In this document: one piece after another, positions 10,296 through 22,044 of the stretch
How the letters are laid out: each line of letters starts with the position of its first letter
Position numbering within the stretch: the first letter of the stretch is position 1
DNA from: Agapanthus africanus
Lineage: Eukaryota > Streptophyta > Magnoliopsida > Asparagales > Amaryllidaceae
NCBI GenBank assembly: GCA_030015575.1
Contig: CM057337.1
Location: 294,090,044-294,154,043 of the forward strand
Direction: 5' to 3'
Length of the DNA stretch: 64,000 nt
Notes under the pieces: generated by a model
The model's database searches: none
Told to the model about the DNA's origin: nothing
What the model saw: only the letters and a program-made list of their open reading frames with translations
Made by a program: the position numbers and the translations under genes

Positions 10296-10309
10296 ATCTC
10301 CCACTTGCA
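10296..10309 (-). other. B polypurine tract
   Basis: On the minus strand TGCAAGTGGGAGAT lies between the pol stop codon and the LTR, as in A, E and F. Confidence 0.8.
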
Positions 10310-13300
10310 CTAGGGCCAGCTGCTGTAGTATCTCATACCGAGCATCCCGAAGAGTCTCTCAAACTGTATCTGGGGAATGGCCTTCGTGAGTGGATCCGCC
10401 GTGTTGTTCTTCGTGTCAACTCTCCTGACCTCGATCTCCCGGCGATCAACTATCTCCCGGATCAGGTGATACCGCCTCAGAATATGCCTGGACCGCTGAT
10501 GGGACCTGGGTTCCTTGGCCAAAGCCACCGCTCCATTGTTATCGCAATACAAAGGTATTGGACGCTCAATGGATGGAACCACTCCAAGTTCAGTAATGAA
10601 CTTCTTGATCCAGACAGCTTCTTTAGCAGCATCGTTGGCAGCGATGTATTCAGCCTCCATCGTCGAGTCTGCCACGGTTTCCTGCTTGGAACTCTTCCAG
10701 CTAACCGCCCCTCCGTAAATGGTAAAGACAAAGCCCGACTGCGACTTAGAGTCGTCCTTATCACTCTGGAAGCTTGAATCGGTAAAGGACTCCACTTGGA
10801 GTTCTCCGTTACCATACACCAAGAACATATCTCTAGTCCTTCGTAAGTACTTGAGAATGCTCTTCACAGCTGTCCAGTGACTCTCTCCAGGATCAGCTTG
10901 ATACCTGCTCACTACACTTAGTGAGTATGCTACATCGGGTCTGGTACATAGCATCGCATACATGATAGAGCCTACTGCCGAAGCATAGGGTATCCCTTGC
11001 ATGCGAGCTCTCTCCAAATCAGTCTTGGGAGACATCTCTTTGGAGAGAGTGACTCCAGAGATCGTGGGCATGTTCCCACGCTTGGACTCTTCCATACTAA
11101 ACCTCTTTAGTATGGTGTCAATGTACCTGGATTGGGACAATCCCAAAATCCGTTTGGATCTATCTCTATAGATCCTGATTCCCAATATGCAGGAGGCATC
11201 ACCAAGATCTTTCATTGAGAATCTTTGTGATAAGAAGAGCTTGACCGATTGCAGCATAGGAATATCATTTCCTATCAAGAGTATGTCGTCCACGTACAAT
11301 ACGAGGAAGACAACCTTACTCTCTGCTACCTTCTTGTAGATACAAGGTTCATCTGGATTTTTGACGAAATCAAACTCTTTGATAACGACGTCAAAGCAGA
11401 TGTTCCAACTCCGCGATGCTTGCTTTAATCCATAAATGGATTTAAGCAGCTTGCACACCTTCCCGCTGCTCCCACTGTCTACGAAGCCCTCTGGCTGAGT
11501 CATGTACACGTACTCTTCTAAATCACCATTTAGAAAGGCGGTCTTAACATCCATTTGCCAAATTTCGTAGTCATGAAAGGCAGCAATGGCAAGCATGATT
11601 CGGATGGATTTAAGCATAGCCACTGGAGAAAAGATCTCGTCATAGTCCACACCTGGTCTTTGACGAAAACCCTTTGCTACAAGTCTAGCTTTGAAAGTCT
11701 CCACTTTCCCATCTACACCAAGTTTCTTCTTGAAGATCCACTTGCTCCCAATGGGTTTTACCCCTTCAGGAGCAACTTCCAAAGTCCATACTTTGTTGGT
11801 GTACATGGATTCCATCTCGGACCGCATAGCATCCAGCCATTTCACTGAGTCCCTACTCGTGATGGCCTGCTCGAAGCTAGTTGGGTCATCATCCTCCATG
11901 ATGCAATCCTCGCTCCCACCATCCATGAGAAAACCGTAGTATCTCTCAGGTTGGCGAGGAACCCTACTAGATCGGCGGAGTGGCTGGGGTTCATCGGGAA
12001 CTATGGAATCCTCTGGTTCCACCAGATCTTCTGTTGTAGCTTGTGCAGCTGGAACCTCTTCCAGTTCTACCTCATGACCACTAATCTCTTTTTCAAGAAA
12101 TTCTTTTTCTAAAAAGGTGGCATGCCGAGAAACAAACACTCTTTGTTCCTCAGGGTGGTAGAAGATATACCCTCGCGAATGTTTGGGATATCCAATAAAC
12201 TTACACAGAATGGACCTTGCCGCGAGTTTGTCCGGATTTTGCGTTTTTACATAGGCCGGACAACCCCATATCTTAACATAATTAAGATATGGTCTCTTTA
12301 CTTTCCATATCTCATATGGAGTGGTCGGCACGGTTTTGGTGGGAACCATATTCAATAGGTCTGCAGCTGTTTCCAGTGCATATCCCCAGAAGGAAATAGG
12401 TAACTCAGCTGTGCTCATCATAGAGCGCACCATATCTAATAGGGTGCGGTTCCTCCGTTCTGATACACCGTTGTGCTGTGGTGTATAAGGAGGAGTCAGC
12501 TGAGAGAGAATCCCATTCTCTTTTAGGAAGTCCAGGAATTCATTGCTTAAGTATTCTCCTCCTCGATCAGATCGTAGGATTTTAATACTTTTTCCGGTTT
12601 GGTTCTCAACTTCTTGCTTATATTCCCTAAATTTCTCAAAAGCTTCTGATTTGTGTTTCATCAGGAACACATACCCGAACCTAGAGAGATCGTCAGTGAA
12701 TGTAATGAAGTATGAAGAACCATCACTGGCATGTGTAGACATGGGACCGCATACATCACTATGTATCAGTCCTAAGAGTTCGGTAACTCTTTCTCCGTGT
12801 CCCGTAAACGGAGTCTTGGTCATCTTGCCTTTGAGACATGACTGGCAAGTGTCATAGGATGAAAATTCAAACGGATTTAAATATCCATCCTTATGCAACT
12901 TAGCTAGTCGTGTCGCATTGATGTGACCCAGTCTACAATGCCACAAGAAGGATTCGTTGAGTTCAGAACTCTTCCTCTTGTGTGTGTTTGTTATGCTCAG
13001 AACTGTTGATTGGTTTAGAACATAAATGCCATTGCACAACGTGCCTGATCCAACCAACTTTTGGTTATGGAAAATGTTCATAACATTGTCCTGTAATACA
13101 AAATTATATCCCTCTTTACTTAATAAAGAAACCGATATAATGTTGCATATCAGGTTCTGCATGTAATAGCATTCGTTCAGAACCAATGTATTACCAGTTG
13201 GTAATACAAGGTGATATTCCCCGACAGTCTTAGCTGCAACAATTGCACCATTTCTAACTCTAATGTCTTTATCACCTTCTCCAAGTTCTCTACCTTTCTT

Positions 13301-13555
13301 AAGCCCATGTAACTGATTACATATGTGGGATCCTGACCCGGTATCCAATACCCAGGACGTAGAGCAAATGGAGAATCAGTTTTCAGTAACGAACACACCC
13401 GAAGAAAATGCATCAACATGTACTTTCTTCATTCGGGTGGCATGGGAATCCTGGTATTCCCCTATATCCTGTTCAGTCCTATAACTCTTATAAGAATGAA
13501 CGGAACCAACATTCCCCAGCACAGTATAACATGCGGGTTCGGTCAATACATCCAT
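10310..13555 (-). pseudogene. B pol polyprotein lacking Gag, one nonsense codon
   Basis: The frame runs from the first in-frame ATG (13555) to 10310, about 1081 codons, with one TGA at 13376-13378 (codon 60) where relatives encode Cys. It keeps protease (DTGS at about residue 71), integrase HHCC and DDE motifs, reverse transcriptase with YVDD and RNase H. Missing are about 230 residues of Gag including the zinc knuckle. The short N-terminal segment is shared with E and H, so the deletion is ancestral to all three. The presumed acceptor CAG (13592-13594) puts an LTR-encoded exon in phase with this frame. Without Gag it could move only with Gag from another element. Confidence 0.9.
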
Positions 13556-14236
13556 ATTATTATCTTGATTAAGGCATGAAATGGTCGCTACCTGGAGAGA
13601 GAGAGAAGAAAACACTTTAGCGTAAGCTCGTGCAAGATCAGATTGGTTATTATCTTATCTAATCAGGATGGCTCCCACTGCTTTTTATCAAATCTTCCTC
13701 CAAACCCTAAAAGGAAAGACTAGCCGGGATTAATTACACACTACAAGTTCGCCAATCTTTCAGCCAGGCCAGTGTCGGTACTTTGAGGGAGGTCCCCCGT
13801 GCTTTCGCACGAACCTAATTAATGTAAACCTCGTTTTCCCAGAGGCGTAACCTCGTTAACACCTTTCTAGACACCTACTTGATCGGCTAATTGTAATGTG
13901 TAAAACTCTCCCAGGAGTAACTCTTACTCGCAGCGGGTATCGGGATCCAACTATCTCATAGAAGGTATGCAATCTCATTGCAAATTTCAACACTTGAAAT
14001 TCCCGATAATATTTTGCCCCTAGCGTCCTATGACCTTGACGCAGGCCAACAAACCATAGTGCGCTAGTCAAGTTCAGCCCGTCATTTCCTGATTGAACTA
14101 AACCCACCCGTACGACCCTTGACGCAGGCCAACAAAGTCGCACGACTACCCTAATCGAGAGAGCATTTTTAGGTTTTGGATTTCGGTTCGATCGGGTTTC
14201 AAACGTCGACGGGACTTCCCCTAAGGCTCTAGCTAG
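13556..14236 (-). other. B leader, shortened
   Basis: About 0.7 kb against about 2.9 kb in E. The stretch from roughly 30-90 nt after the PBS joins directly to the region of the second repeated stem-loop near 14155. The GC hairpin, the 132-nt block and stem-loop 1 are lost. Stem-loop 2 (core 14117-14133, stem CGTACGAC/GTCGCACG) and stem-loop 3 (core 14034-14050) remain, both with core GTTGGCCTGCGTCAAGG on the minus strand. Confidence 0.75.
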
Positions 14237-14248
14237 TCTCTGATACCA
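14237..14248 (-). other. B primer-binding site
   Basis: The minus strand reads TGGTATCAGAGA, iMet-type with one change at the last base, one base from the LTR. Confidence 0.88.
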
Positions 14249-14896
14249 GTGAAAGTTCCTAGGCACCCTAGTGGGTTCTCACAAGGCATCGAACATGCCA
14301 AATTAAAATTTTTAGTGCCGAGAAACCCTAGACTACGGATCTTAGACTAGATGTTTAGGCGAAATAGAAAACTAGTTAACAGTTAACTACTAGGATACGG
14401 AAATTACAACCTTTGTAGATCCGGATATCCACCTCCACGGCTCCGCAACGTCATGTCCTTGCTGTCCATCATGAATCCTCGACTCGATCATCGGCTTCAT
14501 CGGGAAAGCAAGCGGAATAGGTCGTCGGCTTTGTGTCAAAGACGATCTACGTCGAGGTTGCACAAACTGAAGCTCCGACTTCACAAACTTGTGAAACTTG
14601 TGAAGTAAACACCCAAAACAACTTGGCAAGAGGTAGAGGGTGAAGAAATAGGAGGTGGGTTCACTTTAGATTTGGATTTAACTCACTAGATCTCAACTTG
14701 CCATTTTTGTAGCAAGCTTGAAGAAGAAGAAGAAGATGAGCTCAAGAAGAGATTATGATAAGTCTTCTTATAACAATAAATATAAATCAAATACTTATCA
14801 TAACTTGAACTAGGGTTAAGTGTAAAGAATTAACCATGGTCACTTTGATGGGTTAGGGTTAAGCATGAAGATAAGGATGGTTAGCAAAGTCAAAGC

Positions 14897-14909
14897 TTCA
14901 TGAAGCTTC
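14897..14909 (-). promoter_or_regulatory. Heat-shock-element-like motif in B LTR
   Basis: TTCATGAAGCTTC is a perfect TTCnnGAAnnTTC array, about 490 bp upstream of the donor-like site. Similar motifs lie at the matching distance in E, I and C. Confidence 0.5.
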
Positions 14910-14953
14910 AATATAAAACAAACTTAGCCACCATTCTTATCATAACTAATTTC

Positions 14954-14985
14954 AAATAAATAAATAAATAAATAAATAAATAAAT
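14954..14985. repeat. AAAT microsatellite
   Basis: About eight AAAT units inside B's 5' LTR. E and I have degenerate versions (TTTA-rich) at the matching place. Confidence 0.85.
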
Positions 14986-16201
14986 GAAAATGCAAAACCC
15001 TAATTATCATATTAACCATGGATTAATTTTATACACTTAACTAAATGATCAAGTATCATCAAACATGATACAAAAAAAAAGTGCACGAAAGTATATCACA
15101 TATACAATGTGCAATCGAAGTGAGAAAAATCCGTTTAAAGTGAACCAATACTAGTTAATGCAAAGTAATATATCAAATATATAATTATACATTAAATCAT
15201 TAAATCAACACTTGATTCAATGATCCGGTTATATCGCATACAACCGACTAGTATGTAATGTATCGATTTATCGAATCAATGATTCGATAACTAGGTCATA
15301 TTGAATATAACCAATCGAAACATATATCGCGAGAATGAAGTGCGGTATCACATACACGCATTATTCTCGGTCCTGCACATATCTCATATGCGCTCCTATT
15401 TCGTTTCGCTTGAGCCAGGAAACCTCTGTGTAGGACTCTAAAGACTCGTCAATACGCCGGTAGCAGATGATGATCATATCAAGCACCCACAAGCCGCAAG
15501 CGGTCTGCTAAACGTAACGGCCACCCGGGTATTGAGCGATCAGAAGATCGACGAGCTAGCCCGCTCACACTCCTGTGAATCCGACCAGTAACACTTACCA
15601 TACAGTCAAGTCTCTTCGTCTGATACGTCGCATATCAAGTCTAGGGGTGGTATACGTCAGACCCCAATAACCCGATAAGTCGTGCTGATGTGAGGCTCGT
15701 AACGGGTCAAGAAACTACTGGTAACACTTACCAGCAAATCTCTGATCAGCCCTGGCTAGGGACTTACCTGTTACGGCCAATCGAGCACAGCACAACATCA
15801 ACTCCCAATACCGGGAGAGACGAAACCCCTCCTATCGCTCATTGCCTCCATGTGACTCGGGACTGTACCCAAAGACCACCGTTTTGCACGCCCTCATGGA
15901 CGTGGTAAGGTGGAGATCAAAGCACAGTGGGAATCACACAAGACTCTATGACGATCTCGGGTCTACAGACTAACCTGTACAAGTTTCACCTGAGAACTGC
16001 CATCTGACGTGAGGTATAATACCATCTGGGAGTTCTCGGCGAGTCCGTCCAGTGTACCCAGTGACCACTGAGCACCCGTACAGCATCTCTGATATCAAAC
16101 ACCAATGGATATGGGATCATCCATCGCCCATCACATGGGTCGAGAAGCGTATACGCTAGTCTACTCTGGTATATCGATGCCCCGTCTCGATACACCCACG
16201 A

Positions 16202-16465
16202 CTAGGGACCTTGAAGGATGTACTTATGGACTACCATGTCCCCACTAGTATGATCTGCATCATAGTCCAGGTAGTCAAGTACAAATCCTAAGGGCTTTAC
16301 CAACATGTAACTGTAAGACAGTATAAAGAGACTAGTGTACATGTTAAGATAAATAGCAACCAGATAGCATACTATCATGTCGAGCAAGAAAGTCATCTCT
16401 ATATATGTCCAAGCATCCAATATAATATACATAATCTGTACAATACTGGCCTCTAGGGCATACAT
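16202..16465 (-). other. U3-start open frame and two-tier hairpin, B 5' LTR
   Basis: An ATG ten bases into the LTR opens an 87-codon hydrophobic frame, also intact in B's other LTR and in E's 3' LTR. The same bases contain the two-tier hairpin (16219-16283): TGTACTT..GACTACC with GGTAGTC..AAGTACA. I do not call it a gene. Confidence 0.35.
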
Positions 16466-16475
16466 ACAACTAACA

Positions 16476-16734
16476 GCTTATAGGCTATCCAGCCCCTACT
16501 AGTGTGACTGCCATCACAACACTGGTAATCAAGCAAAGATCCTATGGGCTTTACTAATATGTATAAGTGATATGTTACAAGAAACATATGCACATATTAA
16601 AGTAGATAAAACCAAGTACCATGCTACCATTTTTAGCAAGACTATCAATACAACTGTGAATATCCCAAGCTTCTATTAAGTAATATACATACTTGTATGA
16701 TACAATAATGGCCCCTAGGGCATATACACTAACA
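16476..16734 (-). repeat. C 3' LTR, U3-start part
   Basis: Matches 23741-23999 over 259 bp without gaps. It ends TAACA at 16734, next to the polypurine tract (minus TGCACGTGGGAGAT). Confidence 0.9.
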
Positions 16735-16748
16735 ATCTCCCACGTGCA

Positions 16749-19700
16749 CTAGGGCCATGAGCTGGCATATCGAAGACCTATCATCTCGAATAGTCTCTCG
16801 AACTGCGTCTGAGGAATGGCCTTTGTGAATGAATCAGCAATGTTATTTTCTGTCTCTACTCTTTTCAACTCGATCTCCCGGCGATCGACGATCTCCCTGA
16901 TCAGGTAATACCGCCGTAAGATGTGTCTGGATTTCTGATGGGACTTGGGTTCCTTCGCTAAAGCTATAGCGCCGTTGTTGTCACAATACAGAGGTATTGG
17001 ATCAACACTGGTAGGAACCACCTGAAGTTCTGTAAGGAACTTCTTCATCCAGACAGCTTCTTTTGCGGCATCACAAGCAGCTATGTACTCCGCATCCATT
17101 GTTGAGTCAGCAACGGTCTCCTGCTTGCAACTTTTCCAACAAACCGTCCCTCCATTGAGGGTAAAGACATAACCCGACATGGACTTGGAGTCATCCTTGT
17201 CACTCTGGAAGCCGGAGTCGGCAAAGCCTCCATCTGGAGGTCTTTTCCGCCATACACCAAGAACATCTCCTTAGTCATCCTCAGGTACTTGAGAATGCTC
17301 TTTACTGCTATCCAGTGCTTCTCCCGTGGGTTTGCCTGATACCGGCTTACAACGCTCAATGCGTATGCTACATCTGGTCTGGTACATAACATCGCATACA
17401 TTATAGAGCCTACCGCAGAAGCGTAGGGTATAATCGACATGCAATCCCTTTCCAAATCAGTCTTAGGAGACATTTCTTTAGAAAGGGTGATTCCGTGACA
17501 AGCCGGTAGGTTACCGCTCTTAGAATCTTTTATACTGAATCTTTTCAATATGGTGTCTATGTACCTGGACTGCGAAAGTCCCAACATCCGTTTTGATCTA
17601 TCATGATAGATCTGGATCCCCAGAATGTAGGTGGCATCACCCAGGTCCTTCATGGAGAACTTCTGTGACAAGAATCTTTTGACTGACTATAACATAGGAA
17701 TATTATTTCCTATTAGGAGAATGTCATCCACGTATAATACGAGGAATACTACAGCTCTCCCTACAATCTTTCTGTATATGCTTGGATCATCTGGATTTTT
17801 GATAAAGTCAAATTCTTTGACAGCATCATCAAAACAGATCTTCCAACTCTGCGATGCCTGCTTTAGTCCATAAACGGACTTAAGCAGCTTGCATAATTTA
17901 CCGCTGCTCCCACTCTAAATGAATCCCTCTGGTTGATCCATATAGACGCACTCTTCCAAATTACCATTTAGAAAGGCCGTCTTTACGTCCATCTGCCAGA
18001 TCTCATAATCGTGGAATGCAGCAATAGCAAGAAGGACCCGAATGGATTTGAGCATAGCCACTGGAGAAAAGGTTTCGTCATAGTCCAAACCCGGTCTTTG
18101 ACGGAAACCCTTTGCAACAAGTCTAGCTTTATAGGTTTCGACCTGTCCATCTACACCAATCTTCTTTCTGAAGATCCATTTGCATCCTACGGGTTTTACC
18201 CCATCTGGAGCAATGTCCAAAGTCCATACTTTGTTAGTGTACATGGACTCCATTTCGGTCCGCATTGCATCCAGCCATTTTACTGAGTCACCGCTCTGAA
18301 TGGCTTGCTGGAAGCTAGTAGGCTCATCATAGTCAATAGTGCAATCCTCTCTATCCACGTCTATGAGAAAACCGTAGTATCTCTCGGGCAGATGAGATTG
18401 CCTACTACTCCTACGGAGTGGCGTCGGGATGTCCCTTTCTTCTGAAACCTCTGGTTCTACCATACTTTCAGTAACAGCTTGTGGTTCTGGAATTTCTTCC
18501 AGTTCTACTGCACTCCCATTCTTCTGATTTTCTAAAAATTCAGCTTCTAAGAAATGGGCATGACGAGAAACAAAAACCTTTTGTTCCTCTGTGTAATAGA
18601 AATAATATCCCTTGGAGTGCTTTGGTTATCCCACAAACTTACACTGCACTGAGCGTGCCTCGAGCTTGTCCGCATGCTGCCTTTTTACAAAAGCTGGACA
18701 TCCCCATGTCTTAAAATGTTTTAGACAGGGTTTCTTCCCACTCCACATCTGATATGGTGTGCTAGGCACAGTTTTGGTAGGAACCTGGTTTAAAAGATAT
18801 GCAGCTGATTCTAGTGCATATCCCTAGAATGATCGCGGTAACTCAGCCTTACTCATCATGGAACGAACCATATCCAATAGGGTTCGATTCCTCCTTTCTG
18901 ATACACCGTTGTGTTGTGGTGTGTATGGAGGAGTAAGCTGAGAGAGAATTCCATTCTCTTTTAAGTAACCCAGGAACTCGGCACTTAAGTATTCACCACC
19001 TCGATCAGATCTCAGTGTCTTGATACTTTTGCCGGTTTGGTTTTCCACATCATTCTTGTATTCTTGGAATTTCTCAAAGGTCTCAGATTTATGCTTTATT
19101 AAGAAGACATATCCATACCTAGAGAAATCGTCCGTAAAAGTAATGAAGTAGGAATAACCTCCTCGCGCATGTGTGTACATTGGACCGCACACGTCACTGT
19201 GTACGAGTCCCAAGAGCTCGCTTGCCCTTACTCCGTGTCCAGTAAATGGAGTCTTTGTCATCTTTCCTATGAGACAAGATTCACAAGTAGCATAAGTTTG
19301 ATATTCGAAAGGATTCAAATATCCTTCTCTATGTAACTTAGTCAACCTTCTCTCATTGATGTGACCCAGACTACAGTGCCATAAGAAAGCCTGATTTAAT
19401 TTCGGAGACTTTCTTTTAAGTGTGTTCTGGACACTGAAAATCTGAGCTTGATTTAATATGTATATTCCGTTTTGTAATGTACCTGACCCAATCAGAACTT
19501 GATTTAGGTGGATGTGAACCACATCTCTTACAAAAGTAAAATCATATCCTTCCTTAGAAAGTAAGGACACAAATATGATATTACAAGTCGTACCTGGTAC
19601 ATAAAAACAGTTACGCAGAATCAATATCTGCCCAGTTGTCAGTCCAAGATGATATTCCCCTACGGATTCAGCATTCATGCTCATTCCGTTAGCAACCGTG

Positions 19701-19957
19701 AGGATCATATCACCTATCCCGATAACCCTACGGTTTCTCAGAGCCTGTAACTAATTACATATGTGAGATCCTGACCCGGTATCCAATACCCAAGAAGTAG
19801 GGTTAACTGGCATACAGTTCTCTATCATAAACACACCCGAAGCTGAACCCACAACATGCTTTGAATCCTGGCTACTGGCTTTGCTAGCTCTGCAGTCTTT
19901 CTGCCAATCATATAAGTCAGATTCAGTCAAATTGTTATCTAGATGTAACCTAGTCGT
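16749..19957 (-). pseudogene. C pol pseudogene with own in-frame Gag deletion
   Basis: Compared with F: the start codon is ACG instead of ATG (19955-19957). About 17 Gag codons follow, and the frame then jumps from the early GATTGG tryptophan to the tryptophan of the zinc knuckle (WQKDCR), removing most of Gag in frame. Protease DTGS, integrase, RT (YVDD) and RNase H follow. Stops in one frame lie at 19751-19753, 18824-18826, 18626-18628, 17915-17917 and 17687-17689, and a one-base deletion near 17220 shifts the RNase H part. The junction differs from that of B, E and H, so this is a separate Gag loss. Dead copy. Confidence 0.88.
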
Positions 19958-22031
19958 AGTCACAAGGTCGCTGCAATTAAGAGAGAGAGAAGAAAACACT
20001 TTAGCATGATGCTCTTGCAAGTTTAGAGTGGTTTTTAATTTATCTAAACAGGATGGCTCCCACTGTTTCTCGAATCCCTCCTTAAACCAAAAAGGAAGAA
20101 CTAGCCAGGACTATTCTCACCGTACAATACTTGCTTAACCGTTCAGCCAGGCCAGTGTCAATACTTCGAGGGAGGTTTTCCAATGCTTTCGCGAAGTTCG
20201 TTAATTAAAGAACCTCTTTTCTCTGGGGGCGTAGCCCCGCTGACACCTTTCTAGGTACCTACTTTGTTTATAGCATTGATTGTTAAGTGACGAATCTCCT
20301 GATAAGTAGTATATACTCACAGTAGGATCGGGATCCAAAATATCATCGTATGATAATGTTGAAGGAATCCTACCAACATTCATCAAACTCCAAAATGGTA
20401 TGCTCTCTCTGCAAATTTCTGTTTCTTTAGAAATTCCCGATATAAGTTTTTGCCCCATGCTCTTATGACCTTGACTAAGGGCCAACAAATCATAAGTCAC
20501 ATGTCAAGTTCTACCCGTCATTATCCAGGTTAATTTGAACCCACCCGTACATACTCTTGACTAAGGGCCAACAAAGTAATACGACTGTCCCAAACCAACG
20601 CATCTATCTATGCAACAAATGAATACCCCAGCAGCTACCAAACACTATGTCTTGACTAAGGGCCAACAAACATAGCTTGAATTCTACTGACCATCCATAA
20701 GAAATGATGGAGGACTACGAATGGTTTTGGAAAAATCGTGAACGTAGTGAACTTGATATAATCGAAGGAACCTGATACTTTTAAAAGGAGTGGTTAAAGC
20801 TCCGCAATTAAAAATTCTGATCTTTTCTCAAAATAACCGAGTGGTTTCTTTCAAATTTATTCCAACGATTGAAATTTGGTTTATTTTATTTGCATTATAA
20901 TAATGCGTCCAATCATTTATCCTATCATTGCAGAAAACAACGAAAATACCACGTCCTCTTATGCCATCCGCATTCGCCATGGGGTCCCGTCATCACCCGT
21001 TAGGTTACTTAACTAACGACAGAGCGGGGGCTGGGCTAGCGCGGGTGTAAAACATAAGTGACGTCTAATAGTTATCATATATAGATATTGTACATTCGTC
21101 AGACGCAATAATAGGCATTCCAGATCACAGATGAACTTTATTGAATATATTAGCAATCCGCGTTTGCTTTGAGCCTGCAACAAAAGACGGATTACACAGT
21201 TGTGATGAATAGCTATTACCCCACCCTAGACCCCTACGGGTACGGCAAACTACCCGCCAAGTGCCCGAAATGAAGCGGTCTCCCTCAACAATGTGAGTAG
21301 GCCACTAAACACTTCAAATTTCCCGGTAGTTTGTGCACCCCACCTTGGGTCTATCCTAGAAGCAAAAACAGTAAAAGAAATAATACAACGGTGGTTACAA
21401 TCGCAACCTGGATGTGCCCCGCAAAAGAATATTACATCATATTACAATTTACATTGAATGAATGAATATAAAACACATCTCAAACCCCGGCTAATCATCA
21501 TAACATTCTAATCAAGTTCATATACACAAACAGTAAACATTACAGAAATGTGCAACCCCTTGCCAACCAACATACTAGCAGTTAGGGGAGGTTTACGAAC
21601 ACATTAAACATTACAGATAAAAACCCGAATAGCAATTAATTTAGAACATCGATCGACTACCTTTTTCCGTGTCTACCCCAAGAGCAAACCAGCACTAAAG
21701 TAACCTGGGTAGAAACAGAACATTCTGGAAAACAGAAAACCCAAAAATATGAATTACTGAGCAAATCCGAGTCAACTTGGAGTTGACTCGGCGGCGGATC
21801 CGCGGCCAAAAGCACTATTTTGCCGCGGATCCGCGGCCATCTAACCGAGTTGAAGTCTCGTATTTTCCCAGAATTCTTATATTTCCCCGTTGTGAATTTT
21901 AAGGCATATCAAATATTTTTTTCGACACGTTTAAAATTAACAGAAACTGTTAGGGTTAGGTTTTCGTTTTCATGTTTATCCGTTAATCGAACTTCTAATT
22001 AGTTGCTAACAAGCTAGTAATAGTTTAGTTC
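19958..22031 (-). other. C leader
   Basis: It contains the acceptor-like site (minus branch GCTAAAG, pyrimidine run, TTGCAG at 19971-19976), three repeated stem-loops (cores at about 20469-20486, 20555-20571 and 20651-20667, minus core GTTGGCCCTTAGTCAAGG) and a GC-rich hairpin (about 21794-21836). No coding gene seen. Confidence 0.75.
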
Positions 22032-22043
22032 GCTCTGATACCA
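22032..22043 (-). other. C primer-binding site
   Basis: The minus strand reads TGGTATCAGAGC, one base from the LTR. Confidence 0.92.
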
Positions 22044-22044
22044 C

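Larger units (their letters stand above)
9306..16475 (-). mobile_element. Element B: gag-deleted Copia, split by A
   Basis: Minus-strand element. The left LTR (its 3' LTR) is interrupted by A, with 9306-10295 present here and the rest outside the window. The right LTR is whole. The 990 bp shared by the two LTRs differ at about 10 sites by eye. B lies in an LTR of C: sequence from 16476 continues C's LTR, and GCTTA (16476-16480) is the expected right target-site copy. The leader is shortened by about 2.2 kb, and most of Gag is missing. Confidence 0.93.
14250..16475 (-). repeat. B 5' LTR (2226 bp)
   Basis: TG...CA termini (plus-strand TGAAAG at 14250, TAACA ending 16475). Contains the donor-like site ACAAAG|GTTGTA (minus, exon end 14411), a heat-shock-like element, an AAAT repeat and the U3 hairpins. 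The frame 14629-14390 on the minus strand is open through the donor in phase 0. Confidence 0.95.

Noticed and set aside
10466-10815. Antisense frames over RNase H regions of A, B, E, H and F
   Set aside because: Shadow frames of a conserved coding region, seen in every copy opposite the same motifs.
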